The notes under the pieces: generated by a model
The model's input: the letters and a program-made list of their open reading frames with translations, nothing else
The model's database searches: none
Told to the model about the DNA's origin: nothing
Virus record (IMG/VR): IMGVR_UViG_3300037109_000027
Coordinates: 1 to 29,361 of that record
Strand: one strand, 5' to 3'
Origin: a virus
DNA: 29,361 nucleotides
Translations under genes and position numbers: made by a program
In this document: in pieces, positions 21,857 through 29,361 of the stretch
Numbering within the stretch: position 1 is the stretch's first letter
How the letters are laid out: every line of letters begins with the position of its first letter

Positions 21857-22053
21857 CAGTCTTCAATATTATAAAATACTTTACCACACAAACAGGCAAT
21901 CTTAATTGTATGCCAGAATTGAACCTTACCAATACGGAACCAAGGCTCAGAAAGAAGATATCCTCCATTTTTAGTACAAGGATTAGACCAAGAACAATGT
22001 TTAGGATCGTTACAGTGAATCCAATACTTAAAATAAGCTTTTAGTTTTTTCAT
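21856..22053 (-). CDS. Cysteine-rich small protein
   Basis: A 65-residue protein with cysteines at HCNDPKHCSWSNPC and CLCGKVF, consistent with a zinc-ribbon-like fold. The N-terminus is basic (MKKLKAYFKYW). Its start overlaps the upstream stop (ATGA, 22053-22050). Function unknown. Confidence 0.6.
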   Translation of the reverse strand: MKKLKAYFKYWIHCNDPKHCSWSNPCTKNGGYLLSEPWFRIGKVQFWHTIKIACLCGKVFYNIED

Positions 22054-22256
22054 TTTAGTATATTATTAAATCCGTTTTCAATACTAACAAGTCTTTTCTT
22101 TAGATTGGTAAGATACTGCTTTTGTTCAGGAGTCATATCCAATATGTTTTCTTTCTCATCTTTCTCCATACATTTGATGGTTGCTTTTACAATACCTTGC
22201 TCATATAGCATGTTTTTCAAAGTCTTGATTCTTTTATTAACTGTTCCTGTTTTCAT
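22050..22256 (-). CDS. Small helical hypothetical protein
   Basis: A 68-residue charged helical protein (VNKRIKTLKNMLYEQG, TPEQKQYLTNLKKRL). Its start overlaps the primase stop (ATGA, 22256-22253), so it is in the same transcript. No family recognised. Confidence 0.6.
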   Translation of the reverse strand: MKTGTVNKRIKTLKNMLYEQGIVKATIKCMEKDEKENILDMTPEQKQYLTNLKKRLVSIENGFNNILK

Positions 22257-23164
22257 TTTATTAACTGTTTTACCAAATAATCTGCTTCACTTTGTTCCAT
22301 ACTTCCTGGGTCACCTTCAATATCTACTCTGAAGGAATCTACACCACGGAACTTTAATTCAGCCACAGCTTTATTAGCTTGTATAAGTGCTTGGGTCTCT
22401 CCCCCGTCAAAACACACGGCCACCCTTTTAAAATGAGCTGAGATTGATCTAATCTGATTAGGTGTGTATTTGATTCCAGATACGGCAAAGCTGTTACAGC
22501 CAAATCTCCAGACATCAGTTGGCCCCTCAACCATAACACCTTTCTCTGTCCACTTATCTTCTTTTCCATACAATATGTTTTTATGAGGTATAATTTCACG
22601 CTCTAAAGGACATGCCATATACTTGTAAGGATGTTTGTTAGTAATGTCGCGTGAATCAAAGGATATTTCACGTCCTTCCCATATAAAGGGTATTATTATA
22701 CGGTGTTTGTAATTTAAGCCGTCTAGCAGGCTGACAGGACCTGTACCTAACAAATGATATTCCTTTTGTAAGTACACAGGATCAAACCCACGTTTTTCCA
22801 AATACCTTTTATGGTGTTCAAGTAATGGTTCCGCATGACTTGGAAGTATGTGAGGTTTAACATTGAATTTCTTTGTACCTTCTTTAACCTTAGAAACAGT
22901 TAAACCATACAACTTGACAATACCTTCTACTTCTCTCTTGTCTAAGTTAATGAGTTTAGCAATAGTGCTAACAACAGGATGCCAGCCACAACGCCAACAG
23001 AGGAAGTAATCATCATCCAGATTGTAACTTAAATGATATCCTTCATGTCCAGGATCAGATACACACCATGGACAAGGTGTATTAACCCATCCTTCCCGAC
23101 AATGTTTATGACCCTCAGTTAGAAAGTCTACACTATAATCAGCATATAATTCTATAATATTCAT
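22253..23164 (-). CDS. DnaG-type primase with zinc finger and TOPRIM domain
   Basis: A 303-residue primase. The N-terminal zinc finger is C31-P-W-C34 with C56-x2-C59 and His20 nearby. A linker follows, then the TOPRIM domain with VEGPTDVWRFG (Glu213) and VCFDGGETQ (Asp253). It is shorter than bacterial DnaG and lacks a clear helicase-binding C-terminus, as is common in phages. It should make RNA primers at the fork for the split polymerase, together with the DnaB-like helicase. The usual DxD at the TOPRIM second motif appears as DGG, so one acid may be replaced. Start overlaps the upstream stop (TAATG). Confidence 0.85.
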   Translation of the reverse strand: MNIIELYADYSVDFLTEGHKHCREGWVNTPCPWCVSDPGHEGYHLSYNLDDDYFLCWRCGWHPVVSTIAKLINLDKREVEGIVKLYGLTVSKVKEGTKKFNVKPHILPSHAEPLLEHHKRYLEKRGFDPVYLQKEYHLLGTGPVSLLDGLNYKHRIIIPFIWEGREISFDSRDITNKHPYKYMACPLEREIIPHKNILYGKEDKWTEKGVMVEGPTDVWRFGCNSFAVSGIKYTPNQIRSISAHFKRVAVCFDGGETQALIQANKAVAELKFRGVDSFRVDIEGDPGSMEQSEADYLVKQLIK

Positions 23165-23439
23165 TATTGTTTATTAGGGTGTAACATTTCATCAACTCTT
23201 TTAAATGCTTCAAATTCCTTTATAAGTTTAAAAGGATCTTTTTCATCTCCATGGTATCTTGTTAGGAACAATGAAGCATAAAAAACAATGTCGTGTTGAA
23301 GTTCTTTCATTTCTTCAACAGGACGTTTTAAGGATATTCCGTCTCTATATCTATCAATTGACATCTCAATCTTTTGTAAGAATACATCTTCTGGTATCAG
23401 TTGTACCATAACAAGAATCGCTTCAGTTGGTTTTTCCAT
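23164..23439 (-). CDS. Small hypothetical protein upstream of primase
   Basis: A 91-residue helical protein (PEDVFLQKIEMSIDRYRDG, MKELQHDIVFYASLFLTRYH). Not recognised. The stop overlaps the primase start, so coupling is likely. Confidence 0.6.
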   Translation of the reverse strand: MEKPTEAILVMVQLIPEDVFLQKIEMSIDRYRDGISLKRPVEEMKELQHDIVFYASLFLTRYHGDEKDPFKLIKEFEAFKRVDEMLHPNKQ

Positions 23440-23448
23440 TTTCTAAGT

Positions 23449-23949
23449 TTATAATAAAGCTAATTGTAAATCTTTTATTCCTATCCAAATCTGAGACATC
23501 TTAATTCCTTTCTCTTCTAATATATCTGCTACCTGTATAATAGTCTCATCAGGAGAAATAGAATCAAATAACTGAGGATTCTCTATAATAACACTAGCAA
23601 TTCTTTGGGCATCTTTGCTAAAGGATTCAAATAAATGATTGTAAGAAACAGGTTTATCTATATCTAACTCTTCAATAGAGAAGTATTGACGTTTCATATC
23701 AAGAGCTTCCTGATGCGTCTTAACCCTTTGTCGCTTACATTTGAACTCTTCTTGTGTTTTAAGATAATCCTTTAAATGGTTTGATATTCTCCACCACATA
23801 TAGGTAGATGTTTTCATCTTCTTAGACTTAAAAGTTCCTAATGCTTTACAATAAGCTAAAGCAGCTTCTTGAAAGAGATCATCAAATTCTAATCCTGTAG
23901 TGATAGAGAAGTTCCTGGCTATCTTCTTTATAAGGTTGATGTTTTCCAT
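23449..23949 (-). CDS. Sigma-70 family region 2-like protein
   Basis: A 166-residue protein. FDDLFQEAALAYCKALGTF and TSTYMWWRISNHLKDYLK (about residues 22-61) match sigma region 2, which binds core RNA polymerase and melts the -10 region. The C-terminal half is helical (DAQRIASVIIENP, ETIIQVADILEEKG) but I see no clear region 4 helix-turn-helix. It could be a phage sigma factor directing middle or late transcription, or an anti-host regulator. Function is inferred from region 2 only. Confidence 0.68.
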   Translation of the reverse strand: MENINLIKKIARNFSITTGLEFDDLFQEAALAYCKALGTFKSKKMKTSTYMWWRISNHLKDYLKTQEEFKCKRQRVKTHQEALDMKRQYFSIEELDIDKPVSYNHLFESFSKDAQRIASVIIENPQLFDSISPDETIIQVADILEEKGIKMSQIWIGIKDLQLALL

Positions 23950-24216
23950 TTAAAATGATTTTTCTTTTAATGTTTGAACATTAATCTGTAACTCCTTTTG
24001 CATTTTGTAGAGTAACATACTTAGACTACCTTTGGAAACCTTCTGTGCAGTTTCTAACAATTGATCTGTAAATTGAATATCAGGTCTTTTGCGAATGTTT
24101 TCTTTTCCTTTATATTTCTTTTCAATTGCCGTAACAACATCTTTCCAATTTAGGGAATATCTTTGAATGGAAGAGTCGTTGAGTATTCCATTATAAAGCT
24201 TTTTGATAGCATTCAT
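23950..24216 (-). CDS. Small hypothetical protein
   Basis: An 88-residue helical protein (MNAIKKLYNGILNDS, LLETAQKVSKGSLSMLLYKMQ). No family recognised. It directly precedes the sigma-like gene and its start overlaps the upstream stop (24213-24216), so it is co-transcribed. Confidence 0.55.
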   Translation of the reverse strand: MNAIKKLYNGILNDSSIQRYSLNWKDVVTAIEKKYKGKENIRKRPDIQFTDQLLETAQKVSKGSLSMLLYKMQKELQINVQTLKEKSF

Positions 24217-24443
24217 AACAATTTATTATTACCTTTGTTTAGTAATTGATTATATTTAACATTGACAAATCTCGATACGAGTTTTTCATTTGGTTTACAA
24301 GGGCAAGGAAAATCACCGCAATCAAGTTCTTTTCCTCCAATACATTCCCGGCAATGATAACCTACAGTTGGGAAGACAATGTGTTCTTTCTTAAACTGTA
24401 GCTTCCATAGAAAGAATAGGAATAATCCAATTAGTTTTTTCAT
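24213..24443 (-). CDS. Small membrane-anchored cysteine-rich protein
   Basis: A 76-residue protein. Residues 1-15 (MKKLIGLFLFFLWKL) are a short hydrophobic anchor or signal; then HCRECIGGKELDCGDFPCPC gives five cysteines. No family recognised. Its start overlaps the helicase stop (ATGA). Confidence 0.6.
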   Translation of the reverse strand: MKKLIGLFLFFLWKLQFKKEHIVFPTVGYHCRECIGGKELDCGDFPCPCKPNEKLVSRFVNVKYNQLLNKGNNKLL

Positions 24444-26116
24444 ACTCTTGATTTAATTTTATAACTATAAATGGTTCGTTTCATTATTTCATTATGTTCA
24501 ATACCTTCTCTGTATTCTTTTATCAATTGTTTGAGTAATGTATCTTGAACAGCAGCCTCTCCGTCTATAATAGAGCTGGATACTTTGCGTTTATCGTCAA
24601 GTATATAAGCTATCTTCTCTTCAATTGTACCTTCCGTCATCAAGTAATAATAGGTAACACTTCTTAACTGTCCTATCCTATGTAATCTGTCTATTGCCTG
24701 ATCTACTAATGCAGGATTCCAAGGATATTCAATTATTGCAACATTCGAAGCAGCAGTCAATGTAATGACAACTCCTGCAGCTTTCATCTGTCCTACAAAT
24801 AAATGTATCTTAGGATTAGTTTGAAATTCATCTTCTGCCTTCTGTTTCTGTTTCTCATTATCTCTTCCGTCTAACTTAACAGAGATATTAGGAAATGCTT
24901 CCATTAAAGCATCTATAACAAATGTATGCCAAGCAAATACAACCAATTTGTCCTCAACTTCAAGAAAGTCCTTTATCCATTCTATAACTTCTGGTAATTT
25001 ACCTTCTACAGCTAATCGTTTTAATGCTGCTATTTTAACAAGCGTTTCTGCCTTTTTAGCCTTGTTAGCAACAGCATTGCCTTCCTTTTCCCTTAAATAG
25101 GCTATGAAATCAGCCTCAGCAGCCTTATATTCCTTTTTATTATGTAACAGTATAGGTACAAACGATCCTACTTTAGCAGGCAGTTCTTTAAGTACATCGA
25201 CCTTTTTACGTCTTAACATTATTGTACTACTAAGAGCAGCATTGAGTTTATCCTCATTTGAATGTCCTGAAACATCCCAGCCTCTTCCTCTCCATCCTTT
25301 CTTCCTATCACAATACCAATATGTAAAATGCCAGTAATCAGGACAACGAACAGGATCAAGTATATGCCAAATATTATATATCTCAATAGGTCTGTTTTCA
25401 ATAGGGGTTCCTGATAAGCCTAACACATGAGGAACACGTTTTGCTAATCGTTTACAAGCCTTAGTTCTCTTCGCAGTATCAGATTTAATATAATGTACCT
25501 CATCTATTATTAATACTTGGATGTGAAGTGCTTTAAGTCTTTTAATCCATTTAGGAAGTATATCATAATTAATAATTAGAATATCTCCTGTAGGTATCCA
25601 AGGACTTTCTCCATATAACACTTCTGTATTAGGTTCAGGTAACCATTTATTAGCAGTTCTTTCCCACATTAATTTAGCTACGGAAGGACATACAATAAGA
25701 ACAGGAATTCTTTCCCTATGTAATTGTAACCAAGCCAATGACTCAATAGTTTTACCTAATCCCATCTCATCCGCAACAAGAACCTTTCCTTTTCTATCTT
25801 CTATAAAGGAAACTCCAACACTTTGAAACGGTCTTAATACACCTTGTAATCCAGGTATTTCAATAGCAGGTTCCTCTACCTTAGATCCTTTAAAGAAAGC
25901 ATCTAATTTAGAGTCAATTGTGAAACCCCATTTGATAAGTGTCTTTATATTACTATCGTAGAGTGGAATAGACCAACAATCGTACTGTTTATGATATTTC
26001 CTGCCTATGATGGATCTTACCTGTTGTAACATATCAAGATCATAAGAGAAGGAAAGACGTATCACTTTGTCTCCGTTCTCATTTCTTGAGATAGTTGCAA
26101 CATTTTTATTCTTCAT
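24440..26116 (-). CDS. SNF2-type DNA helicase/translocase with HARP-like N-terminus
   Basis: A 558-residue SF2 helicase. Residues 20-70 (YDLDMLQQVRSIIGRKYHK, CWSIPLYDSNIKTL) resemble the HARP domain of SMARCAL1-type annealing helicases. Motif I is DEMGLGKT (116-123), motif II IIDEVH (203-208), motif III LSGTPIEN (234-241), and motifs V/VI are VITLTAASN and QAIDRLHRIGQ. Such proteins remodel forks or rewind DNA and are common in phages. Its context with primase and recombination genes fits repair or replication restart. It overlaps both neighbours: the preceding gene by 11 nt and the following gene by an ATGA. Confidence 0.88.
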   Translation of the reverse strand: MKNKNVATISRNENGDKVIRLSFSYDLDMLQQVRSIIGRKYHKQYDCWSIPLYDSNIKTLIKWGFTIDSKLDAFFKGSKVEEPAIEIPGLQGVLRPFQSVGVSFIEDRKGKVLVADEMGLGKTIESLAWLQLHRERIPVLIVCPSVAKLMWERTANKWLPEPNTEVLYGESPWIPTGDILIINYDILPKWIKRLKALHIQVLIIDEVHYIKSDTAKRTKACKRLAKRVPHVLGLSGTPIENRPIEIYNIWHILDPVRCPDYWHFTYWYCDRKKGWRGRGWDVSGHSNEDKLNAALSSTIMLRRKKVDVLKELPAKVGSFVPILLHNKKEYKAAEADFIAYLREKEGNAVANKAKKAETLVKIAALKRLAVEGKLPEVIEWIKDFLEVEDKLVVFAWHTFVIDALMEAFPNISVKLDGRDNEKQKQKAEDEFQTNPKIHLFVGQMKAAGVVITLTAASNVAIIEYPWNPALVDQAIDRLHRIGQLRSVTYYYLMTEGTIEEKIAYILDDKRKVSSSIIDGEAAVQDTLLKQLIKEYREGIEHNEIMKRTIYSYKIKSRV

Positions 26117-26447
26117 ATATTTCGGCGTTTTCTACATTATAAACAAATCTAAAGACTTTTATCTTTTGTACAGTATTTAAACTGTTCCATATTCCTGTCC
26201 AACCATATAAAGTAAGAAGAGATTGTGGATGTATCTTTTCTGCTCTATATGTTTTATTAGGGTCAATGTCTTCATGAAAATATAAATTTCCCGAATCATC
26301 CATCATAGTTTCTTGCCATGGATGCTGCCCTCTGATTCTATCATGAGTTTCTTGTCTTATCTTTTCCGCTGTCTTTTTAAGAGCATCTATTATTCTTTTA
26401 TCAAATAACAATTCATCAAAATCAGGATAAAAGTTACTCATTGACAT
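26106..26447 (-). CDS. Hypothetical protein upstream of helicase
   Basis: A 113-residue protein (start ATG 26447 or 26441). It is helical at the N-terminus (KTAEKIRQETHDRIRGQ) with a mixed C-terminal part (LTLYGWTGIWNSLN, KIKVFRFVYN). Not recognised. Overlaps both neighbours. Confidence 0.55.
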   Translation of the reverse strand: MSMSNFYPDFDELLFDKRIIDALKKTAEKIRQETHDRIRGQHPWQETMMDDSGNLYFHEDIDPNKTYRAEKIHPQSLLTLYGWTGIWNSLNTVQKIKVFRFVYNVENAEIYEE

Positions 26448-26700
26448 TGTGATTAAATTTAGTACGTTTCATTTCAGGATTATCTTTTAGATACTGAGCA
26501 ATAAGAAGAAGTTTCTTTTCCTTCTTCTCAGTAACAACTCTTTTTGGAAACTTTGTGCGTTTCATTTTGCTTTTAAGGATAGGCACTTTGTTCTTTCTTG
26601 CCCATGATTTGAGTTCCGCTCCTGTCATTCCTTCCGCAATCTCGAATACCTTATGCTCGTTTTTTCCTACGAAGCGTGTTCGTTGCAATTCTTTTTTCAT
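26434..26700 (-). CDS. Small basic hypothetical protein
   Basis: An 88-residue protein. FEIAEGMTGAELKSWARKN could be a small helix-turn unit; KSKMKRTKFPKRV and PEMKRTKFNHN contain the MKRTKF sequence twice. Basic overall, perhaps nucleic-acid binding. Not recognised. It overlaps the upstream gene by about 50 nt. Confidence 0.5.
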   Translation of the reverse strand: MKKELQRTRFVGKNEHKVFEIAEGMTGAELKSWARKNKVPILKSKMKRTKFPKRVVTEKKEKKLLLIAQYLKDNPEMKRTKFNHNVNE

Positions 26701-26815
26701 CTTTACCTTTTTCTAAGTTGTCTAAATCAATCTTCATACATAACTCCATGAGATACACTTCATCCCAAGGAGTGTTACATACTGGACAAATGTATTTCCG
26801 CTTCTTGTTTGTCAT
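26651..26815 (-). CDS. Small zinc-ribbon-like protein
   Basis: A 54-residue protein from ATG 26815, whose first bases overlap the upstream stop (ATGA, 26815-26812). KYICPVCNTPWDEVYLMELC gives C-x2-C plus a later Cys, consistent with half a zinc ribbon; the C-terminus is basic (NTLRRKKRA). A longer reading from ATG 26878 would overlap the upstream gene by more than 60 nt. Confidence 0.55.
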   Translation of the reverse strand: MTNKKRKYICPVCNTPWDEVYLMELCMKIDLDNLEKGKDEKRIATNTLRRKKRA

Positions 26816-27273
26816 TTTGATAGTCTTAAATATACGTATAACGCGAATGATTTCCTTTTTGAAGGGGATAGGTCCCACATAGCACTTTTGAGTTGATCGA
26901 TTAGGCTATCGACATCCTGAGTCGAGTCCCGAAGTTTATTAACTGCTCTTTGCTCTAACATACCCGCTTTCTCCTCAGCAGAAGCCTTTAGAATATCTGA
27001 TATAGGAATAGGATTAGAAGGATCGATACATCTTTGGAAGTTCTTAAACTGTTTATCATCTTCCGTTTCGGCACGGAGATAATCACCTACACGTAGATTT
27101 TTAACAGCAACATGTCCAAATGTCAATGTAGAAGGTTGAGGCCAATCCTTTTCTGGAATAGTGAGGATTGTTAGGAATTGATCATCAATTTCTGTGATCT
27201 GTATAATACGGAATTTGTAGGAGCGTTTAGAGCCATAGCGGCCTCCTAAATAGCACATTTCATATTTCTTCAT
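26812..27273 (-). CDS. Hypothetical protein
   Basis: A 153-residue protein that I do not recognise. The N-terminal half looks like a beta barrel (FRIIQITEIDDQFLTIL, LTFGHVAVKNLRVGDYL), similar to small OB- or SH3-like folds; the C-terminal part is helical. It follows an AT-rich gap, so it could head a transcript. Confidence 0.6.
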   Translation of the reverse strand: MKKYEMCYLGGRYGSKRSYKFRIIQITEIDDQFLTILTIPEKDWPQPSTLTFGHVAVKNLRVGDYLRAETEDDKQFKNFQRCIDPSNPIPISDILKASAEEKAGMLEQRAVNKLRDSTQDVDSLIDQLKSAMWDLSPSKRKSFALYVYLRLSK

Positions 27274-27362
27274 GATTAGATTACGTATAAAATTTACACA
27301 ATATACAACAAACTTTTATAAAAACAATAAAAAGATGTATTTATTTTATAACTGTTTAATTC
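27274..27362. other. AT-rich intergenic gap
   Basis: 89 bases, about 85% A/T, with all-AT inverted repeats (TTATAAAA / TTTTATAA). No exact TAnnTTTG promoter box and no G/C-stem terminator seen, although a promoter for the gene at 27273 is plausible. Confidence 0.35.
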
Positions 27363-27563
27363 TCAGAAGTTTCCTTCCATTATTCCTTCAGCCTCTTCAC
27401 TTATTTCAATTTCTTCTTCCCCTTCATATTTATTGATAACTTTCTCAATAGTCAAGTTATTGCAAAGGAAACCATGCCCTTCTGTGGCTTCTTCTATGAG
27501 AACAATAGCTGCTTCAAGCAATCCTTGTGCTCTTTCCAATAATTCTACTTTTGTACATTTCAT
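27363..27563 (-). CDS. Small acidic hypothetical protein
   Basis: A 66-residue protein from ATG 27563. KVELLERAQGLLEAAIVLI is a helix and the C-terminus is strongly acidic (KYEGEEEIEISEEAEG). Not recognised. A longer start at 27638 would overlap the upstream gene; 27563 directly follows its stop. Confidence 0.5.
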   Translation of the reverse strand: MKCTKVELLERAQGLLEAAIVLIEEATEGHGFLCNNLTIEKVINKYEGEEEIEISEEAEGIMEGNF

Positions 27564-27565
27564 AA

Positions 27566-27796
27566 TTAGTCCTCCAATATTGTATCCATTAATACTCGTA
27601 TTTTCTTTCCTTTGTAGGAAATGATAGCACCTGCCCAATTACCAAACATATAAAAGTAAATTGGAGTTCGTGTAATTGATTTACCTGATTTTGTCTGTAA
27701 GGTGATTTTATCTCTTTCTCCTTTTGTCCAAGAAACCCAACGACTTCCTGAATTATTCAGATAAAGAGAACCTGTAAAATTATTAAATCGTCTCAT
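27566..27796 (-). CDS. Small hypothetical protein
   Basis: A 76-residue, beta-rich basic protein (LYLNNSGSRWVSWTKGERDK, IISYKGKKIRVLM). Not recognised. It lies just after the stop of the 54-codon ORF at 27800-27964. Confidence 0.5.
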   Translation of the reverse strand: MRRFNNFTGSLYLNNSGSRWVSWTKGERDKITLQTKSGKSITRTPIYFYMFGNWAGAIISYKGKKIRVLMDTILED

Positions 27797-27799
27797 TAT

Positions 27800-27964
27800 T
27801 TACCATATTAATAAAAAACCTTGTTCAATTATCACTGTAAAGATATAATTCTCGTTAAGGAACTCTAATCTATTACTCATGATTTGAATAGCTTTAGTTG
27901 GAACAATCTTTTTAAGTTCATCATATGTTCCCTGCCATTTTGTTTCTTTCTTTTTCTTTGTCAT
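27800..27964 (-). CDS. 54-residue hypothetical protein
   Basis: An ORF starting MTKKKKETKWQG, then helical (YDELKKIVPTKAIQIM) and ending hydrophobic (YIFTVIIEQGFLLIW). Its ATG overlaps the upstream stop (ATGA, 27964-27961) and its stop lies four bases before the next start, which supports a real gene. Not recognised. Confidence 0.55.
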   Translation of the reverse strand: MTKKKKETKWQGTYDELKKIVPTKAIQIMSNRLEFLNENYIFTVIIEQGFLLIW

Positions 27965-28221
27965 AATTCATTTGGTTTAAAGTAAAACGGTCCAACATAT
28001 ATGTATGAGAACATATGATGTGGTATTTGTTTTTTTACGTATTTAGCAATCAGTCTGCATTTATCAAAGGATATTGGATAATAAATGTGACAGCATATTA
28101 TACAAGTGCCTGATTCTTCTCCGTAGGCCTCAAGCCATAGGAATCCTTCATTAAACAGTCTATAATGCTCCATGAGTTTTGCACTCAGTTCATTATAACT
28201 GCTACTCTTTTTTAATTTCAT
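27961..28221 (-). CDS. Small hypothetical protein
   Basis: An 86-residue mixed alpha/beta protein (SYNELSAKLMEHYRLFNEGF; CIICCHIYYPIS). Not recognised. It is tightly packed between its neighbours. Confidence 0.55.
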   Translation of the reverse strand: MKLKKSSSYNELSAKLMEHYRLFNEGFLWLEAYGEESGTCIICCHIYYPISFDKCRLIAKYVKKQIPHHMFSYIYVGPFYFKPNEL

Positions 28222-28479
28222 TTACTCCTCCTCAATAATTGATAAGTTATTACGACCGATTGCATATTTCGTTTTGTAGATGTCATTTGTAACATCATTT
28301 AATATGCCATAAGACACCTCAACAAAAAAGAACATATTGTTCCATTGTGTTAGACCGCAGGATGAATACCCGCCAGAGATTAATTTGAACGGAAGATAAT
28401 GCTCCTGTTCAAGTTTAGCCATGACTAGAGCAAGCTTAGCGAGCTCTGATGTCGATAAGAAAGGAATGTTCTTTGCCAT
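28222..28479 (-). CDS. Small hypothetical protein
   Basis: An 85-residue protein (STSELAKLALVMAKLEQ at the N-terminus, FFVEVSYGILNDV later). Not recognised. It abuts the next gene. Confidence 0.55.
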   Translation of the reverse strand: MAKNIPFLSTSELAKLALVMAKLEQEHYLPFKLISGGYSSCGLTQWNNMFFFVEVSYGILNDVTNDIYKTKYAIGRNNLSIIEEE

Positions 28480-28492
28480 TTGTTTATCAATA

Positions 28493-28858
28493 TTAATAAT
28501 GTATTTCGTGTTCTTCTGCGAAGTTTAATAAAACAGATATATCGTAATCAGCTTCCCAACTTCTACCTAAGAACCATTCACCATCCTCATCAATAGTAAC
28601 ACAATCCAATTCTTCATGATTCTCACAACGAGCATGGTAAATACTAATGCTGTCAAAGATAAAGTGTTGAAAGCCTTCTAATAGTGTGACTTTTGTACCA
28701 TTTATAATAAGTACATCTCCTTTTTTACATTCTTTTTGATTGTATCTGATCTTATCTAAGATAAAACCATCAGGTATTTCATAACCACTACCCATACAAT
28801 CAGGGCAAGGGTCTTCTTCCCATTTGCCTGTGCCATGACAAGAGTTACATTTTTCCAT
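28493..28858 (-). CDS. Protein with DnaJ-like CxxCxGxG zinc finger
   Basis: A 121-residue protein. CNSCHGTG (residues 4-11) and CPDCMGSG (18-25) are two CxxCxGxG motifs forming one zinc centre as in DnaJ; the rest is a beta-rich domain (KKGDVLIINGTKVTLLEG). No J domain is present. Such fingers occur in many small phage proteins; the function is not evident. Confidence 0.65.
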   Translation of the reverse strand: MEKCNSCHGTGKWEEDPCPDCMGSGYEIPDGFILDKIRYNQKECKKGDVLIINGTKVTLLEGFQHFIFDSISIYHARCENHEELDCVTIDEDGEWFLGRSWEADYDISVLLNFAEEHEIHY

Positions 28859-28891
28859 AGTTATCCTAAGTTAATTTATTTGTGATTTTGT

Positions 28892-29164
28892 TTAGCTAAC
28901 TTTGTATATCAAATTACCATTTCCGTCAATTATGGAGAGAATGTAATCACCTCCATCACTTCCTGTACCAGACAAGAAGTTTAGCAGTCCTTTTTTGTCC
29001 AATTTAGACAGGAATTTAGGATCGTCCTCCTCTAAAGACATTGGACAATGTTTTCTTATGATTCGTCTCAATACTTCGTCCAAACTTAATTTAGAACGAT
29101 AAATCCTGACAAATCCATTCCAACATTCATCATTGTAATAAGTAATGTAATACTTCTTTTTCAT
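28892..29164 (-). CDS. Small hypothetical protein
   Basis: A 90-residue protein (MKKKYYITYYNDECWNG; LSLDEVLRRIIRKHCPM; DYILSIIDGNGNLIYKV). The layout suggests one small alpha/beta domain. Not recognised. Confidence 0.5.
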   Translation of the reverse strand: MKKKYYITYYNDECWNGFVRIYRSKLSLDEVLRRIIRKHCPMSLEEDDPKFLSKLDKKGLLNFLSGTGSDGGDYILSIIDGNGNLIYKVS

Positions 29165-29199
29165 GATTAGAGTGTATTTAATTTTAATGGAAATTCAAC

Positions 29200-29361
29200 T
29201 TATCTAGCCTCTACATAACTAAACTCTTCCCACTTAACCACATTATGAAATCCAAAGCGTATAATGACGGCTTCAAATAGCATATCATACATTTTATGTA
29301 AACCTGTTATATATGGTCTAATCATTGTATATGTAATAATATGAGTGGCATACGGGTTTTT
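29200..29361 (-). CDS. Partial hypothetical protein at right edge (C-terminal part)
   Basis: An open frame enters from the right edge and ends with TAA at 29202-29200, giving at least 53 residues (ending FHNVVKWEEFSYVEAR). No internal start is needed; a Met occurs at the 13th residue. Not recognised. Confidence 0.45.
   Translation of the reverse strand, partial: KNPYATHIITYTMIRPYITGLHKMYDMLFEAVIIRFGFHNVVKWEEFSYVEAR

Noticed and set aside
1-29361. CRISPR arrays, insertion sequences or an integrase
   Set aside because: I found no spaced direct repeats, transposase or recombinase gene; the only mobile signatures are the intein and GIY-YIG ORFs.

Overview
This window looks like part of a large, AT-rich double-stranded DNA phage genome. 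Every supported gene lies on the minus strand, so transcription runs from high to low coordinates. Genes are packed with almost no spacing, and many stop and start codons overlap as ATGA or TAATG. Start codons mostly follow A/T-rich sequence rather than a Shine-Dalgarno motif, and the one promoter I can propose (20255-20285) fits the Bacteroidota pattern (TTG, 20 nt, TAnnTTTG). I infer a Bacteroidota host. No ribosomal, tRNA or structural genes are visible, so host and phage family stay inferred.

Layout in transcription order (right to left). 29361-26100: small genes of unknown function, two with zinc-binding cysteine motifs. 26116-22250: a SNF2-type helicase, a sigma-like protein, a DnaG-type primase and small genes. 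22256-20338: short membrane-anchored or cysteine-rich proteins, ending in a secreted lysozyme/transglycosylase-like protein. 20337-20080: the largest non-coding gap, with a predicted promoter and a terminator-like hairpin inside a 44-codon leader ORF. 20083-17459: a winged-helix replication initiator or loader, a small ORF and a DnaB-type helicase. 17439-9483: a nucleotide-modification island. 9481-7749: an unknown protein and a DNA sliding clamp. 7749-4754: a family A DNA polymerase split into a UDG-exonuclease ORF and a polymerase ORF, with GIY-YIG fragments on both sides of the polymerase ORF. 4719-1: clamp loader, UvsY-like mediator, gp32-like ssDNA-binding protein, RecA/UvsX-like recombinase and the start of a RuvC-like resolvase.

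The modification island holds QueD, QueE (with an intein), FolE, a QueD paralog lacking the catalytic cysteine, a DpdA-type guanine transglycosylase, a GT-B glycosyltransferase and a radical-SAM enzyme. FolE, QueD and QueE make 7-carboxy-7-deazaguanine (CDG) from GTP, and DpdA exchanges guanine in DNA for a 7-deazaguanine. No QueC is present in the window, so the base inserted may be CDG or a derivative other than preQ0. The glycosyltransferase overlaps the dpdA start and the radical-SAM gene lies just upstream, which raises the possibility of a further, undescribed hypermodification. This is the strongest candidate for a new system here.

Homing-type elements are concentrated in this genome: an intein with a Vsr-like nuclease domain interrupts the Fe-S motif of QueE, and two short GIY-YIG ORFs flank the polymerase domain.
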